Assembly (NCBI GenBank): GCA_019649035.1
Contig: BMAT01005595.1
Coordinates: forward strand, 5,532 to 33,837
Reading direction: 5' to 3'
Source: Elysia marginata
Lineage: Eukaryota; Mollusca; Gastropoda; Plakobranchidae
Length of the DNA stretch: 28,306 nt
Below, one piece after another: positions 19,565 to 28,306 of the stretch; position 1 is the first letter of the stretch; each line of letters begins with the position of its first letter. A program made the translations under genes and the position numbers. The notes beneath the pieces are model-generated. The model searched no databases, had not been told where the DNA came from, and was given only the letters and a program-made list of their open reading frames with translations.

Positions 19565-19815
19565 TAGTCTTGAGGAGATAAAGCCGCTGGCGCTGAGGCG
19601 AAATCCGCACCATAACGGTTGAGAACATTCGGAACATGTGGGATTTTCGGGCGATCATACGATGGGTAGACTTTACTGCGGCCATGGAAAGAGTACTGCC
19701 AGCTGTTGTGGCCTAGATATGGCTCTTGTGAGGCGGCGAGAACATGCATGGACGTCCGGAAGGGAGAGTTTCCCCATGAAGTCAGTTTCAGATTGTCTTC
19801 CTTCAGCTGAACATG
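19565..19815. other. GC-richer block of unknown nature
   Basis: Immediately follows the 166-bp MITE. Markedly richer in GC and CpG than its surroundings (for example gccgctggcgctgaggcg, ggcggcgag), and open in several frames on both strands for 60-90 codons. I recognise no protein. It could be part of an unknown repeat or an untranslated or regulatory segment. Confidence 0.4.
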
Positions 19816-19937
19816 GAAAAAAAAAACAGCGAACATCAATTCACTTTGATTTTTATATTCTTGCTACCAAATTAATGGTGTTTTGATAGTAGCGCTGGGA
19901 TATTTTCATGAAACTGTTTTAACACCAATATAGGCTT

Positions 19938-20090
19938 AGCTTGCTTGATATGACTATGAGGGCAGTGCTAAAGATAGCTTGCTTGATAAGAGGGTAATAC
20001 TATTACTAAAGATAGCTTGCCTGATATGAGGGTATGCTAGAGATAGCTTGCTTGATATGAGGGTAATGCTAGAGATGGCTTGCTTGATAC
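19938..20090. repeat. Minisatellite, five units of 31-38 bp
   Basis: Units begin with agcttgcttgata-type sequence at 19938, 19976, 20014, 20045 and 20077 (the last is partial), each followed by tatgagggta and a gctaaagat/gctagagat end. The first two units are 38 bases, later ones shorter. Confidence 0.9.
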
Positions 20091-20557
20091 ATGTACACGT
20101 ACATGTGTACGGACACTAGCATTATTTGATGTTAAATTATACAAAAACATCCTCTACTTTTGGTGTCAATAGTGTCATCACTCATCCGCTCTTCTTTCTC
20201 CTTCTTCTTTACCCTTTCCAGTTATTGCCCTCTTTTTACTTTTAGTTTTACTTTAGTTCCCATGTTTACTCTTCGATCATCATTTTCCTGCACGCACTCT
20301 CTTTCTCTTCCTACTCTTCATATTTTTTTCGTCTCCTCCCATACAGTACAGCTAGTACAGTAGTGCGGTGCGTTTTTCCTTTTCAACACACTCTACTTCT
20401 TCGTAGGCATCAAATGATCACAACTTGCTTTTTAAACCCATAGCTAAGGAACCTGAACACGGAGAATCAACTTTTATTTTTATGCAATCATAAAATTATA
20501 TAATATAATTTATATTATAACCCGATCTTAATCTCATACATGCATATATTTGAAGAA

Positions 20558-20893
20558 ACGCAGCGTGATAGAGTAGTTGGCGCGTCGAGCTTGAGATCTG
20601 GAGGTCGCGGGTTCGATTCCTGACCATGTCATGTTGCAATTGCCTTGGAAAGCAATTTACCTTAACTTTCCCCCACTCCACCCACCTGTAAAATGGGTAC
20701 TGATTAAGTCAGTGCTTGATATTTGTGGAATGTTAGTATTTGAGCGGCTTACAGGCTGCCGTACTGTAATGCTCTAAAATAGGAGTTCAATTTGCTGTGG
20801 TGTGTATAGGCATGCTGGGGTAAATATGTTAAGTCATGAGACTGCCTTCGGCGGGGGAGGTCTCTAAACATATTTATTTATTTATTTATTTAA
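20558..20893 (+). mobile_element. tRNA-derived SINE
   Basis: The tRNA-like head has a box A-like stretch (gtgatagagtagttgg, 20565-20580) and a perfect box B GGTTCGATTCC (20610-20620), the internal promoter of RNA polymerase III. A core follows (CCTTGGAAAGCAATTTACC, then CACTCCACCC and TGTAAAATGGGTACT) of the kind shared by widespread invertebrate SINEs, and the element ends in an (ATTT)n tail at about 20871-20893. Length about 335 bp is typical. The head is too degenerate to be a working tRNA gene. The named SINE family is not assigned. Confidence 0.85.
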
Positions 20894-21135
20894 TGCTTTT
20901 CCCCATTAATTTACCCCGGGAGCCTTGTAGACGCGGGGGAATCTGCGTCGCGTGACGGGCTCTGTGGAGCCAAGGTTTCTGTATGATGTGGCAGTGACGG
21001 GGTTGTAGTCGTGTAGCGTCATGGCGCGACTGTGGTGGTGCAGGTAACTCACATCCGTGTGGTGCAGACGTCCTTCTAACGGATGAAGACGTTTACCAAG
21101 GTTTCGCGTGTTCCGACCCTGGGGGTAGGCAGGTT
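20894..21135. other. GC-rich block after the SINE tail
   Basis: About 240 bases rich in GC and CpG (for example ctgcgtcgcgtgacgggctc), starting straight after the (ATTT)n tail and ending abruptly in AT-rich DNA. No reading frame of note. It may be a second repeat into which the SINE inserted, or an unrecognised element. Confidence 0.45.
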
Positions 21136-21838
21136 TTATTAAATGGAGTTTAGAAAATCAAAGATTTGTTACATAAAATGATTCATAATGTTGTTTTTCC
21201 ATTGTTTTGTCTTCAGAACATTCGGACCTTTTAAAAACTATTCACATAAATTTTGCCGGCCCTATTCCCTACCAAGCATCATTCTTAAAAATGAATAGTA
21301 AATTTGTACATTACCTGTCCAAGTTTGGCTTAGTAAAAAAAATATCTAAAAATTCCATGGCACCTTCAAGATAAACGTACAGCAAAATGTTTTGTCATTG
21401 TAGCTAAAACTTCTCAAAGAAGGTTATTCACTAATTGGCCCGGATTCGTGAAGATAAATATCGCAACTACTCACATTTCCAAAGTATTCTCCTTTGTCCT
21501 GGAAGTAATGTCGATTGTCATGCTGAGTGAACGGGTTTCTCTGGTCGTAGACAGGCTGAAAAAGATCAAGTTTTTCGTACCGTCATCTGCACTTTGTCTT
21601 AAGTTTAATAGCATAGAAATTGCGAAGTCGAAAACCTCTACACACTCAAAGCAATGAAGATGTCATTCATAGAAAATGCCACATATTATTTTGAGTCTTA
21701 ATTTCTGCTTTTATGTCCTCGAAACTGTGCTTGCCAAACTAACACAGTAACAGACGCGTTTCATTTAGCCCGCATACGAACACATAGTGGTGTCATGGGC
21801 TTCTACTATAGCAGTAACTTATTGTTTTGCTTCGACAA

Positions 21839-21860
21839 CCCCCCCCCCACACACACACAC
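21839..21860. repeat. C-run followed by (CA)n
   Basis: Eleven Cs then about six CA units, preceded by cttcgacaa and followed by cgaaag. Confidence 0.95.
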
Positions 21861-22849
21861 GAAAGCAATTCCCGTTCTTTTTCAATATTAATTTTCTTCA
21901 AGCTAACTTTAAGTTTAACTTGTTCAAACAAGCCTATCAACATCATCCTATTTTCACATTGCTTTCAGGCAATAAGATTTTGAAGAAGCGTTTCCTCGCA
22001 TGTTGGATTATTTTATCACAGTCCTCGACATATTGTGCTCTACAGTTAGTTTTCACTCGGGTATAGGCCTACCACTTATTCAACGAGTTGAAACTTCGAA
22101 GGCTTCCCAATTATAGTGGTTGAATGTACAAGTCTAAGGATTTTTGTAACAAAATTTATTGCATTAATTTTTCAAGAGGTAAGTTTTGAGGATATACAAT
22201 AGTCGACTGTATATAGGTAGACATGCTATCGTCTAAATCTTTTTTCTTTTCCTTAACTTTGACTATCACCAGCACCATTTACTTTCTCGGCTTTTGTTGT
22301 TGTATCATTGTGCAGAAGCCTATCAGTACCATTGACTCCGCAAGTCTGTCAACTCTGGCATATAAAACGGTATCATTCAAATGTTCACATGGCAAAATTG
22401 TAGTTTCTCTTCCTTTGTTAAACGGAGGGTGCGTCATGGTCAAATTTAATATTCTCACCTCTTCTTTTTGAGTGTAAAGAAGTGGTGGACTTCTGGGTCC
22501 ACAAGGCGCAGAGAACGGGGCTTCCAACATCTGGCGAGTGCTGGTGACGTCACGTAACCTCCCTTCTACATCGCCGGGTTCTCCTCGGTGCCGGAACTGA
22601 GGAAGCAAAACGTGATACTGATATATACACCGGTATAACATAAACCATAGTGTTGAATATTGTTTTTCTCGATAACACTTCGCCTGTAAAAACAGCTGAT
22701 AAGAAATAAGATGACCTAGTTAGATGCATAAAAAATATCAGTTTGTTTATCACCAGCGCTAATACATGTCATAATATTATATATTTGAGACTTGCAAAGT
22801 GTTATCATGTAAATTTAAAAAAAAACTGTGCTTTTTCCGCACGTAGGCT

Positions 22850-22958
22850 CTATGGCTTTCACATTGAAATCTACATAAATCAGGCCCTATAGCTTGGCAT
22901 ATTGAAAGCTACATAAAGTAAGCCCTATATCTCTCAATTGAAATCTACATAAATTTGT
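22850..22958. repeat. Minisatellite, three units of about 37 bp
   Basis: Units at 22850, 22887 and 22925 share ctat, attgaaatctacataaa and a final agg/aagcc; the third is diverged at its start. Confidence 0.9.
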
Positions 22959-23557
22959 CTTAAAGACAGACCATTTCTCTGCTGATAAAAGTACTGTAGC
23001 CTATAATACCAATAGGCCTGCCAGTTTTATTGCTGTATCACGCGCTGTGTGCTAATGTGCTGTGAAAAAAAACTTGTTTTCACTATAGGGCCTACAGTCA
23101 GGGGTGACAGAGGTAGGCCTATCACTAGGTCTTGTAAGTTGTTTTTATTTCAAATAATAAAAATAGCCCACGAATGTTTGAAAAATGATATAAAGAAATC
23201 GCGTCATTGGCAAAGTATTCCCCAAACTGACTACATGCAATAGAAAATGCCGACACAGGCATTAACAATAGCACATTGTCTTTCTATGAATGATTCGCAC
23301 ATTTCATTCACCACTGCCAGATTCGAATTATGCGATGTGTATGGAGTTTGCTTCACAAAGTTTTGCTTGTGATACAATACTAGATGAATCCACGACACTC
23401 CTGTTTTATCAGACGCTGAAATTACCAATTCTAGAACAAAAATTGCACAGGCTCTAATAATCTTATTTGCAAATTTTCTAGCCAAAAACAAGATTTTTCT
23501 AGTGTATCGGGGCTTCTTGTATGCCTTGTACTTGTAGAACTACAGAATGGCTCGTTG

Positions 23558-23577
23558 TAACAACAACAACAACAAAC
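23558..23577. repeat. (CAA)n microsatellite
   Basis: About six AAC/CAA units. Confidence 0.9.
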
Positions 23578-23810
23578 GGTTGGATATGATTTTGAAAAAT
23601 AATACCGCAGTCAGGCACGTTTTTAAATCGCGTCGACAAAACTTGACCGAAACTACAACTTACAAGACTGTTTGCATGCAGTTTTAAACCTAATATAATA
23701 AACTTAACAAATTGCCACTTGTAATAGTTATACTGTCAAAATGTAAGACTGGGTGTTGAGGTTTGGTTCTGTTCTGAAGGAAGGTGCGGTAATCAATATA
23801 TACCGGCATG

Positions 23811-23908
23811 TTCTATATCATTAGACTACTAGATGTGCATGTTCTGTATTATTTTAGACTACCAGATAATGCATTTTCTGTATTATTAGACTACCAGATG
23901 TGCAGAAT
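23811..23908. repeat. Minisatellite, three units of 31-34 bp
   Basis: Units at 23811, 23842 and 23876 share ttct.tat.at, tagactac.aga and a tgcat/tgca end. Confidence 0.9.
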
Positions 23909-25399
23909 GCGATAAATTGAACCTCAATGCGGTGCAAACATGTTCATTCTAATAATTTGCAGCCTTTACGTCAATAATTTTATTGATGTATATGACCAAT
24001 GCATTTTCAAGGCTATGACTAAAAAATCTAACAAAATTTACAACTATAACAACTATGCGTATGACAAATCAATGGACAGCCATCGTTGAGGTGTCACAAG
24101 TTTTTCCTCTATGGGTTCCAAATGGTATTTTTGTGATTGCTGTACTCAATATAAACACATTTGCACAAAAAAGAATCCATAATGGTTATGGGTGATTGGC
24201 TCTATCAAGGAGGTGACTTTGGTCAACTATGCAAAAAATACCAGTACTGATATTATGTTAACAATAATTAAAACACATCAAATAGATTTAACAGTTTTTT
24301 TTTCACAAGACTTACTACAAATCGAATGCGATCGATGCATTATATTTTTATATGTTGGTGTCGATGAAAATCATTGACCATTTCACCTACGGTGGCTGCA
24401 GAACGCAGTATTTAGCTTTTCAAAAGAATTCACACTTCAGATTTTTAATTTGAAAATAATTATGTTGTGCTGAATTTTTTAAAGTTTTGTTTTCTTTGTT
24501 CTCCCTCCTTCCTCATCATTGAAATAAGGTCTAAAGTGTCCACATCTGCAAGGAAGTCGTAGGCTTGCTAATACTAGTAATAGCATTTTTTTTTCTTTTT
24601 GCCAGGAAGTCTTGCCTGAGCAGAACGATCACAAGTCGCAATTTTTTAGTGTTGTTGTTAAGATAGCAGAATATTGAAAAAAAAAGTACATTTAATCTGC
24701 TCTATGATTGGGTTTATAAGTGTTTTACTGGGTATGTAACTGCAAGAATATTTTCTCGGTAGCGGTATGTTTGGAGCGAGCCATAGATTACTTTGGTACC
24801 GTACGTGTACTGGTATTTCTTTCAAATGAAACTCCTGTTCAAGCCCTTAATTACACTAAGTGTCGGCAAGTGATCGATTTGTGGAGCAATCAAACATTCG
24901 GCTGGTTATCCATACGGTCTGGAAACCAATATTTTGCAACTGAAAAAAGTGCGGCAAGGAAGCTTTTGTTTGCACTTGGATATCGACCGCGGTCTTTCAA
25001 GTGTGCAAAGAACCCGGATCATGGAATCGGCTAAAGCTTTACTTTTGATAAATTAAAGAAAAAAAAACTCCTATAGATCGACACAGTCTCAGCGATACAA
25101 ACTTCAAACACAACAATAAAACTGATATCGATTACACATAAGAATGAGACTTTGCCATCGGTGAGAAAAAAGGTTTCTTTGACTTGTGTACCTTTAACCT
25201 TTAGGCATAAAGGATACATTTCGCCAACTGGAAGGCAATAGAAAATTCAATAAGAGTCGCAGTAGAAGACTTCAACTGTGTTGAATATCGGGACAAAAAT
25301 GTGCAAGGAAAACAGTTATAATACCTCTAAGAGTACAAACAAATCAAGCCACTAGCTAAACAAACAAAAGTCAGCTACAGGCTTTACGCCTTCGACAGA

Positions 25400-25465
25400 C
25401 ACCCCCCCACCCACCCACACACACACGAAAAAGAAAAAGAAACGGAAAAGAAAAAAAAGAAAAAG
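25400..25465. repeat. C-rich, (CA)n and A-rich simple sequence
   Basis: acccccccacccacccacac, then CA units, then GAAAAA-type runs. It lies just beyond the 3' end of the minus-strand LINE and could be its tail. Confidence 0.85.
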
Positions 25466-25579
25466 TATAAAATTTTACATGTACTTGGATGGACACAGGA
25501 ATACAGGTAAAATCATCTTGATGAGCCTATGGCCTGTCGATGATCTTGGTCCCGATCCCCACCTAAAGTATTAAGCGGA

Positions 25580-26165
25580 TCAAAAAGCTGGATTGAGAGG
25601 GAAATCCATGCAGAATTTGTATCTGCGCAGTAGCTTGTCGACTTGGTTTTTGAATGAGCTAAATTGCTAATACTTGGGGCAGTAACAGTGATTTTGGGGA
25701 GACTATTCCATGTCTCAACTATCCTAAGACGAAAGTAGCTTCTTCTGATATCTAGTTGGCAGTTCTGTTTTGCGAGTTTGTATCAATGATCTCTTGTTCT
25801 AGTGTTATTGTTGAATGTAACATAGTCTTCAATATTAACGTTATAGAAACGGTTTGTTAGTTTGTATGCTTCTATCAAATCTCCATGAAGTCTTCTATAT
25901 ATTAAGATTGGGAGGTCTAAGGCTTGTACAGTTGTAGTCTTTGTTCGCAGCTGAGATTCGACATAATTATGTGTCTGGTACGGTACTAGTTTTTTTGTCC
26001 GTTGGTGAACGTTTTCTATTAATATTGCGCATGCTTTATTGCTTAGGGACCATCCACAGTTCCCGTACTCCAAATGTGAGCGCACTAGGCTTTTGAGAAA
26101 GGTCATTAGCATAGGTTTGTCGATAAAGCCAAAAGACCTTCTGATCAATCCTACATTTCTGTTAA
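25580..26165 (-). pseudogene. 5'-truncated LINE fragment, C-terminal part of the reverse transcriptase protein
   Basis: Reading leftward from about 26165: GLIRRSFGFIDKP, then SLVRSHLEYGNCGWS, a Jockey/CR1-like stretch found downstream of the RT catalytic motif in many invertebrate LINEs, followed by ALDLPILIYRRLHGDLIEAY. An in-frame stop sits at 25783-25785. The same frame then continues with the usual WNSLP motif (about 25710), and a one-base frameshift near 25660 moves to the frame carrying SSFKNQVDKLL and a stop at 25580-25582. With truncation, stop and frameshift it is dead. The catalytic RT core and endonuclease are absent. Confidence 0.85.
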
Positions 26166-26458
26166 AACTTATTATTTTAACAACACAGACTTTATGTAGT
26201 GATAAAAGTAAGGAAAAAAACATAAATGAAAAATAATACCGAACAAAAAGGTTGTTAGAAATTAAAGTACCAAAGAAAGGACTGTCAAAAATTTTAAAGA
26301 TAAAAAAAAAATTTCAGAAAAAAAAAAGATCGAAATAGGATAAACAAACCTATGCGACCAGTTTTAACTACCTATATGTGTTTGTATTATTAAAAGTTTT
26401 ATGGACAGCGACTTTATTTTATAGGCCTATAAGATACCTTGTATTTGTAAGGTAAAAA

Positions 26459-26649
26459 CGTAGTAGATGTAGTAATAATAGTAGTTGTTATTGTACCTGT
26501 AGTATTGGTAGTAATAGTTGTAATAAGAGTGGTAGTAGTAGTTGTAGTAGTAATTGTTATTGTACCGCTAGTATTGGTAGTAGTGGTAGTAGTAGTTGTA
26601 GTAGCTTTGGTTGTAGAAGTAGTATTAGTAGTAGTTGTAGTAGTAATAT

Positions 26650-26682
<33 letters not shown>

Positions 26683-26697
26683 AAGTAGTAATGGTAT

Positions 26698-26732
<35 letters not shown>

Positions 26733-26733
26733 C
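26459..26733. repeat. Imperfect (GTA)n array with a 69-bp higher-order period
   Basis: About 275 bases of GTA/TAG triplets, most regular at 26655-26733. ttgttattgtacc followed by gtattggtagta occurs twice, at 26485 and 26554, so an older 69-base block was duplicated. Open poly-Thr, poly-Val and poly-Leu frames across it are artefacts of the repeat. Confidence 0.95.
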
Positions 26734-26957
26734 TAACCGTCCCACTACTCAGAACAGCAGTTTTACTACTTTTTGTTACATACGTGAAATCTTGCAAGCA
26801 TTACGGCTTGCGCGGTGACTACCTTCACTAAAGAGTACATACACGAACATGTAGTTTTCGTCGCAGAGACAGGATCAGTTAGCAGGTAGTTCCCCACCAA
26901 TCATACAATAGCAGATATAGTAGGAGTGGGGGGTGGGGTGATTATATTCTCTGTGTT

Positions 26958-27062
26958 TATGATGATGATGACGATGGTGGTGATAGGGATGATGAGGATG
27001 ATAATGATGGTGATGAAGAAGAACGAGAAGACGATGATAGTGATGTTGGTGGTGTGGTAATG
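26958..27062. repeat. Imperfect (GAT)n tract
   Basis: gatgatgatgacgatggtgg and related triplets for about 105 bases, with drift to GGT, GAG and GAA in the middle. Confidence 0.9.
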
Positions 27063-27248
27063 ATGACCGTGTTCACACTTTTGTTAAAAAATATATAACT
27101 TTCCAGGCAAATATACCTGTAGATCTATATCAACTTACCCAAGCTCCCTCGCTAGCAGAGGAGGGTGCAAAGTTACGTCCCTTCGTCATAATAGTCCGCA
27201 GATTTTCAGTTCAGTTTCCGTTGCTCTTATTACAGAAGAATTGAAATT

Positions 27249-27271
27249 CAACAACAACAACAACAACAACA
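27249..27271. repeat. (CAA)n microsatellite
   Basis: About seven CAA units running into an A-run. Confidence 0.95.
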
Positions 27272-28306
27272 AAAAAAGCACGTTTGTTATCGTGTCAAAC
27301 AATTGCTATTGCTACGGAATTCACATGAAGGTCCTGATATTATAAAAAGATTAATATCCCTTTGGCTGCAGTTTGATATCAATATATAAACATGCAAATC
27401 AAATGGCAAAATAATATAAGGTAAGATAAGAGTATCGATATCATTTGATTTTGGATAGTTACAAGCAATGGTTAGTTCTGACTGACGACATTATTCTGAA
27501 TCTAGGTTTCGCGTAATCATGGGTTCTTATAACCTAAATAGAGTATTGCCATGCATCATGAAATGACAGTCTTTGCGAGAGTCTAAGCAGTATACATGCA
27601 AGATTTTTCTGTTGGTTTCCCTAGTAAGCAGTGGGTTTTCATTTCATACCGGCGTAAATTTGTAAACTATCTCTCCAAATTATAAAACCATGGCTATGAT
27701 TCAAAAAGGTAATATAAATAAACTGTAGGGCCTGAAGAAATAAACGTTAATGTGAGTATTTTATGTGGTATTATTTTTAATATGAATTTTCTCTAACCTA
27801 TAACACTTTCTTACAATGTTGCCACTGCATTGACATTTCACTCTGGTTCTAAAAAAACCCACCAAAAATACGCCAGCTTCGGCAATAAATAATTATGAGG
27901 TAACCAGAGCAAATCCGACACAAGTCAGAATGTTGACACGGCGAGGTTTTTTTTTTCAATTCCTAAGACTGCGCTATGCCCTTAATGAGGTTTATAAAAA
28001 AGTTAATTCTGACAAATATAGTTTAATTGATTTCAATTTTAGATGCCATACAATAGTAAATCAATTTATGTAACTTTTAAGGGTCTCAAACTCAAGATTA
28101 GTCTGAGTAACTTGTGACTGATTGACTCTGGTTGCATTGTTGTTATTGTTTTTTATTCGTTAACAAGGCACCGTTGCCAAAACATAGCAGGCATTAAGCT
28201 GAAGTTTAAAGGAGTTTAAGTAACGTATAGAGACACTGTGTACGGTTTGACACTTACGGACATTTAACTCCTAGCCTGCTGCAGGAAAGGTATCTCCACA
28301 CAGTCG

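Larger units (their letters stand above)
21136..25500. other. Gene-free stretch with small tandem repeats
   Basis: Apart from the listed minisatellites and microsatellites I recognise nothing. Frames of 60-120 codons occur (for example 22279-22641 minus, 24720-25034 plus), but none resembles a known domain or shows splice-linked conserved blocks. Confidence 0.5.
26850..28306. other. Gene-free right end of the window
   Basis: Contains the GAT-rich and CAA tracts. Otherwise AT-rich sequence with no reading frame or repeat I recognise. Confidence 0.6.

Noticed and set aside
20558..20640. Functional tRNA gene
   Set aside because: Boxes A and B are present, but the arms do not form a good cloverleaf and a SINE core and (ATTT)n tail follow, so it is a SINE head.
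22850..22958. CRISPR array (also 19938-20090 and 23811-23908)
   Set aside because: The units are contiguous and imperfect with no unique spacers, and the genome is clearly eukaryotic. These are minisatellites.
26414..26831. Poly-Thr, poly-Val and poly-Leu frames of 62-127 codons
   Set aside because: Pure consequence of the GTA/TAG triplet array, which is open in several frames on both strands.

Overview
The window looks like AT-rich nuclear DNA (roughly one third GC by eye) from an invertebrate animal. It carries one gene broken by eight GT-AG introns, a tRNA-derived SINE, LINE and DNA-transposon remnants, and many microsatellites. There are no operons, ribosome binding sites or dense bacterial-type coding. 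The style (high microsatellite load, invertebrate SINE core, abundant TAGGCCTA and TACATGTA words) would suit a marine lophotrochozoan such as a mollusc, but this is a weak inference.

The one gene I can build completely is on the + strand, 1501-13526: an orthologue of MAEA (yeast Gid9/Fyv10), a RING-type subunit of the CTLH/GID E3 ubiquitin ligase. Nine coding exons join with consistent phases into 392 codons. The product has a LisH motif, CTLH and CRA regions and a C-terminal Gid-type RING. An in-frame stop precedes the ATG, and an AATAAA lies 141 bases after the stop codon.

Introns 5 and 6 each hold one copy of the same element, in the same orientation. The intron 6 copy ends in short inverted repeats and looks like a non-autonomous, possibly hAT-like, DNA transposon. 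Diverged direct duplicates also flank exon 7. Intron 1 has small local duplications and a 10-bp tandem repeat.

Downstream of the gene (13.7-28.3 kb) I find no convincing host gene. The region contains: a 1.1-kb pogo/Tigger-like element (16084-17181) with TA duplications and a reading frame for only the N-terminal DNA-binding domain, apparently nested in an older element with inverted arms (15315-17535); a 166-bp MITE (19383-19548); minisatellites; a SINE (about 20558-20893) followed by a GC-rich block; a 5'-truncated, broken LINE on the minus strand (about 25580-26165); and long GTA and GAT trinucleotide tracts. The rest is AT-rich sequence with no recognisable content.
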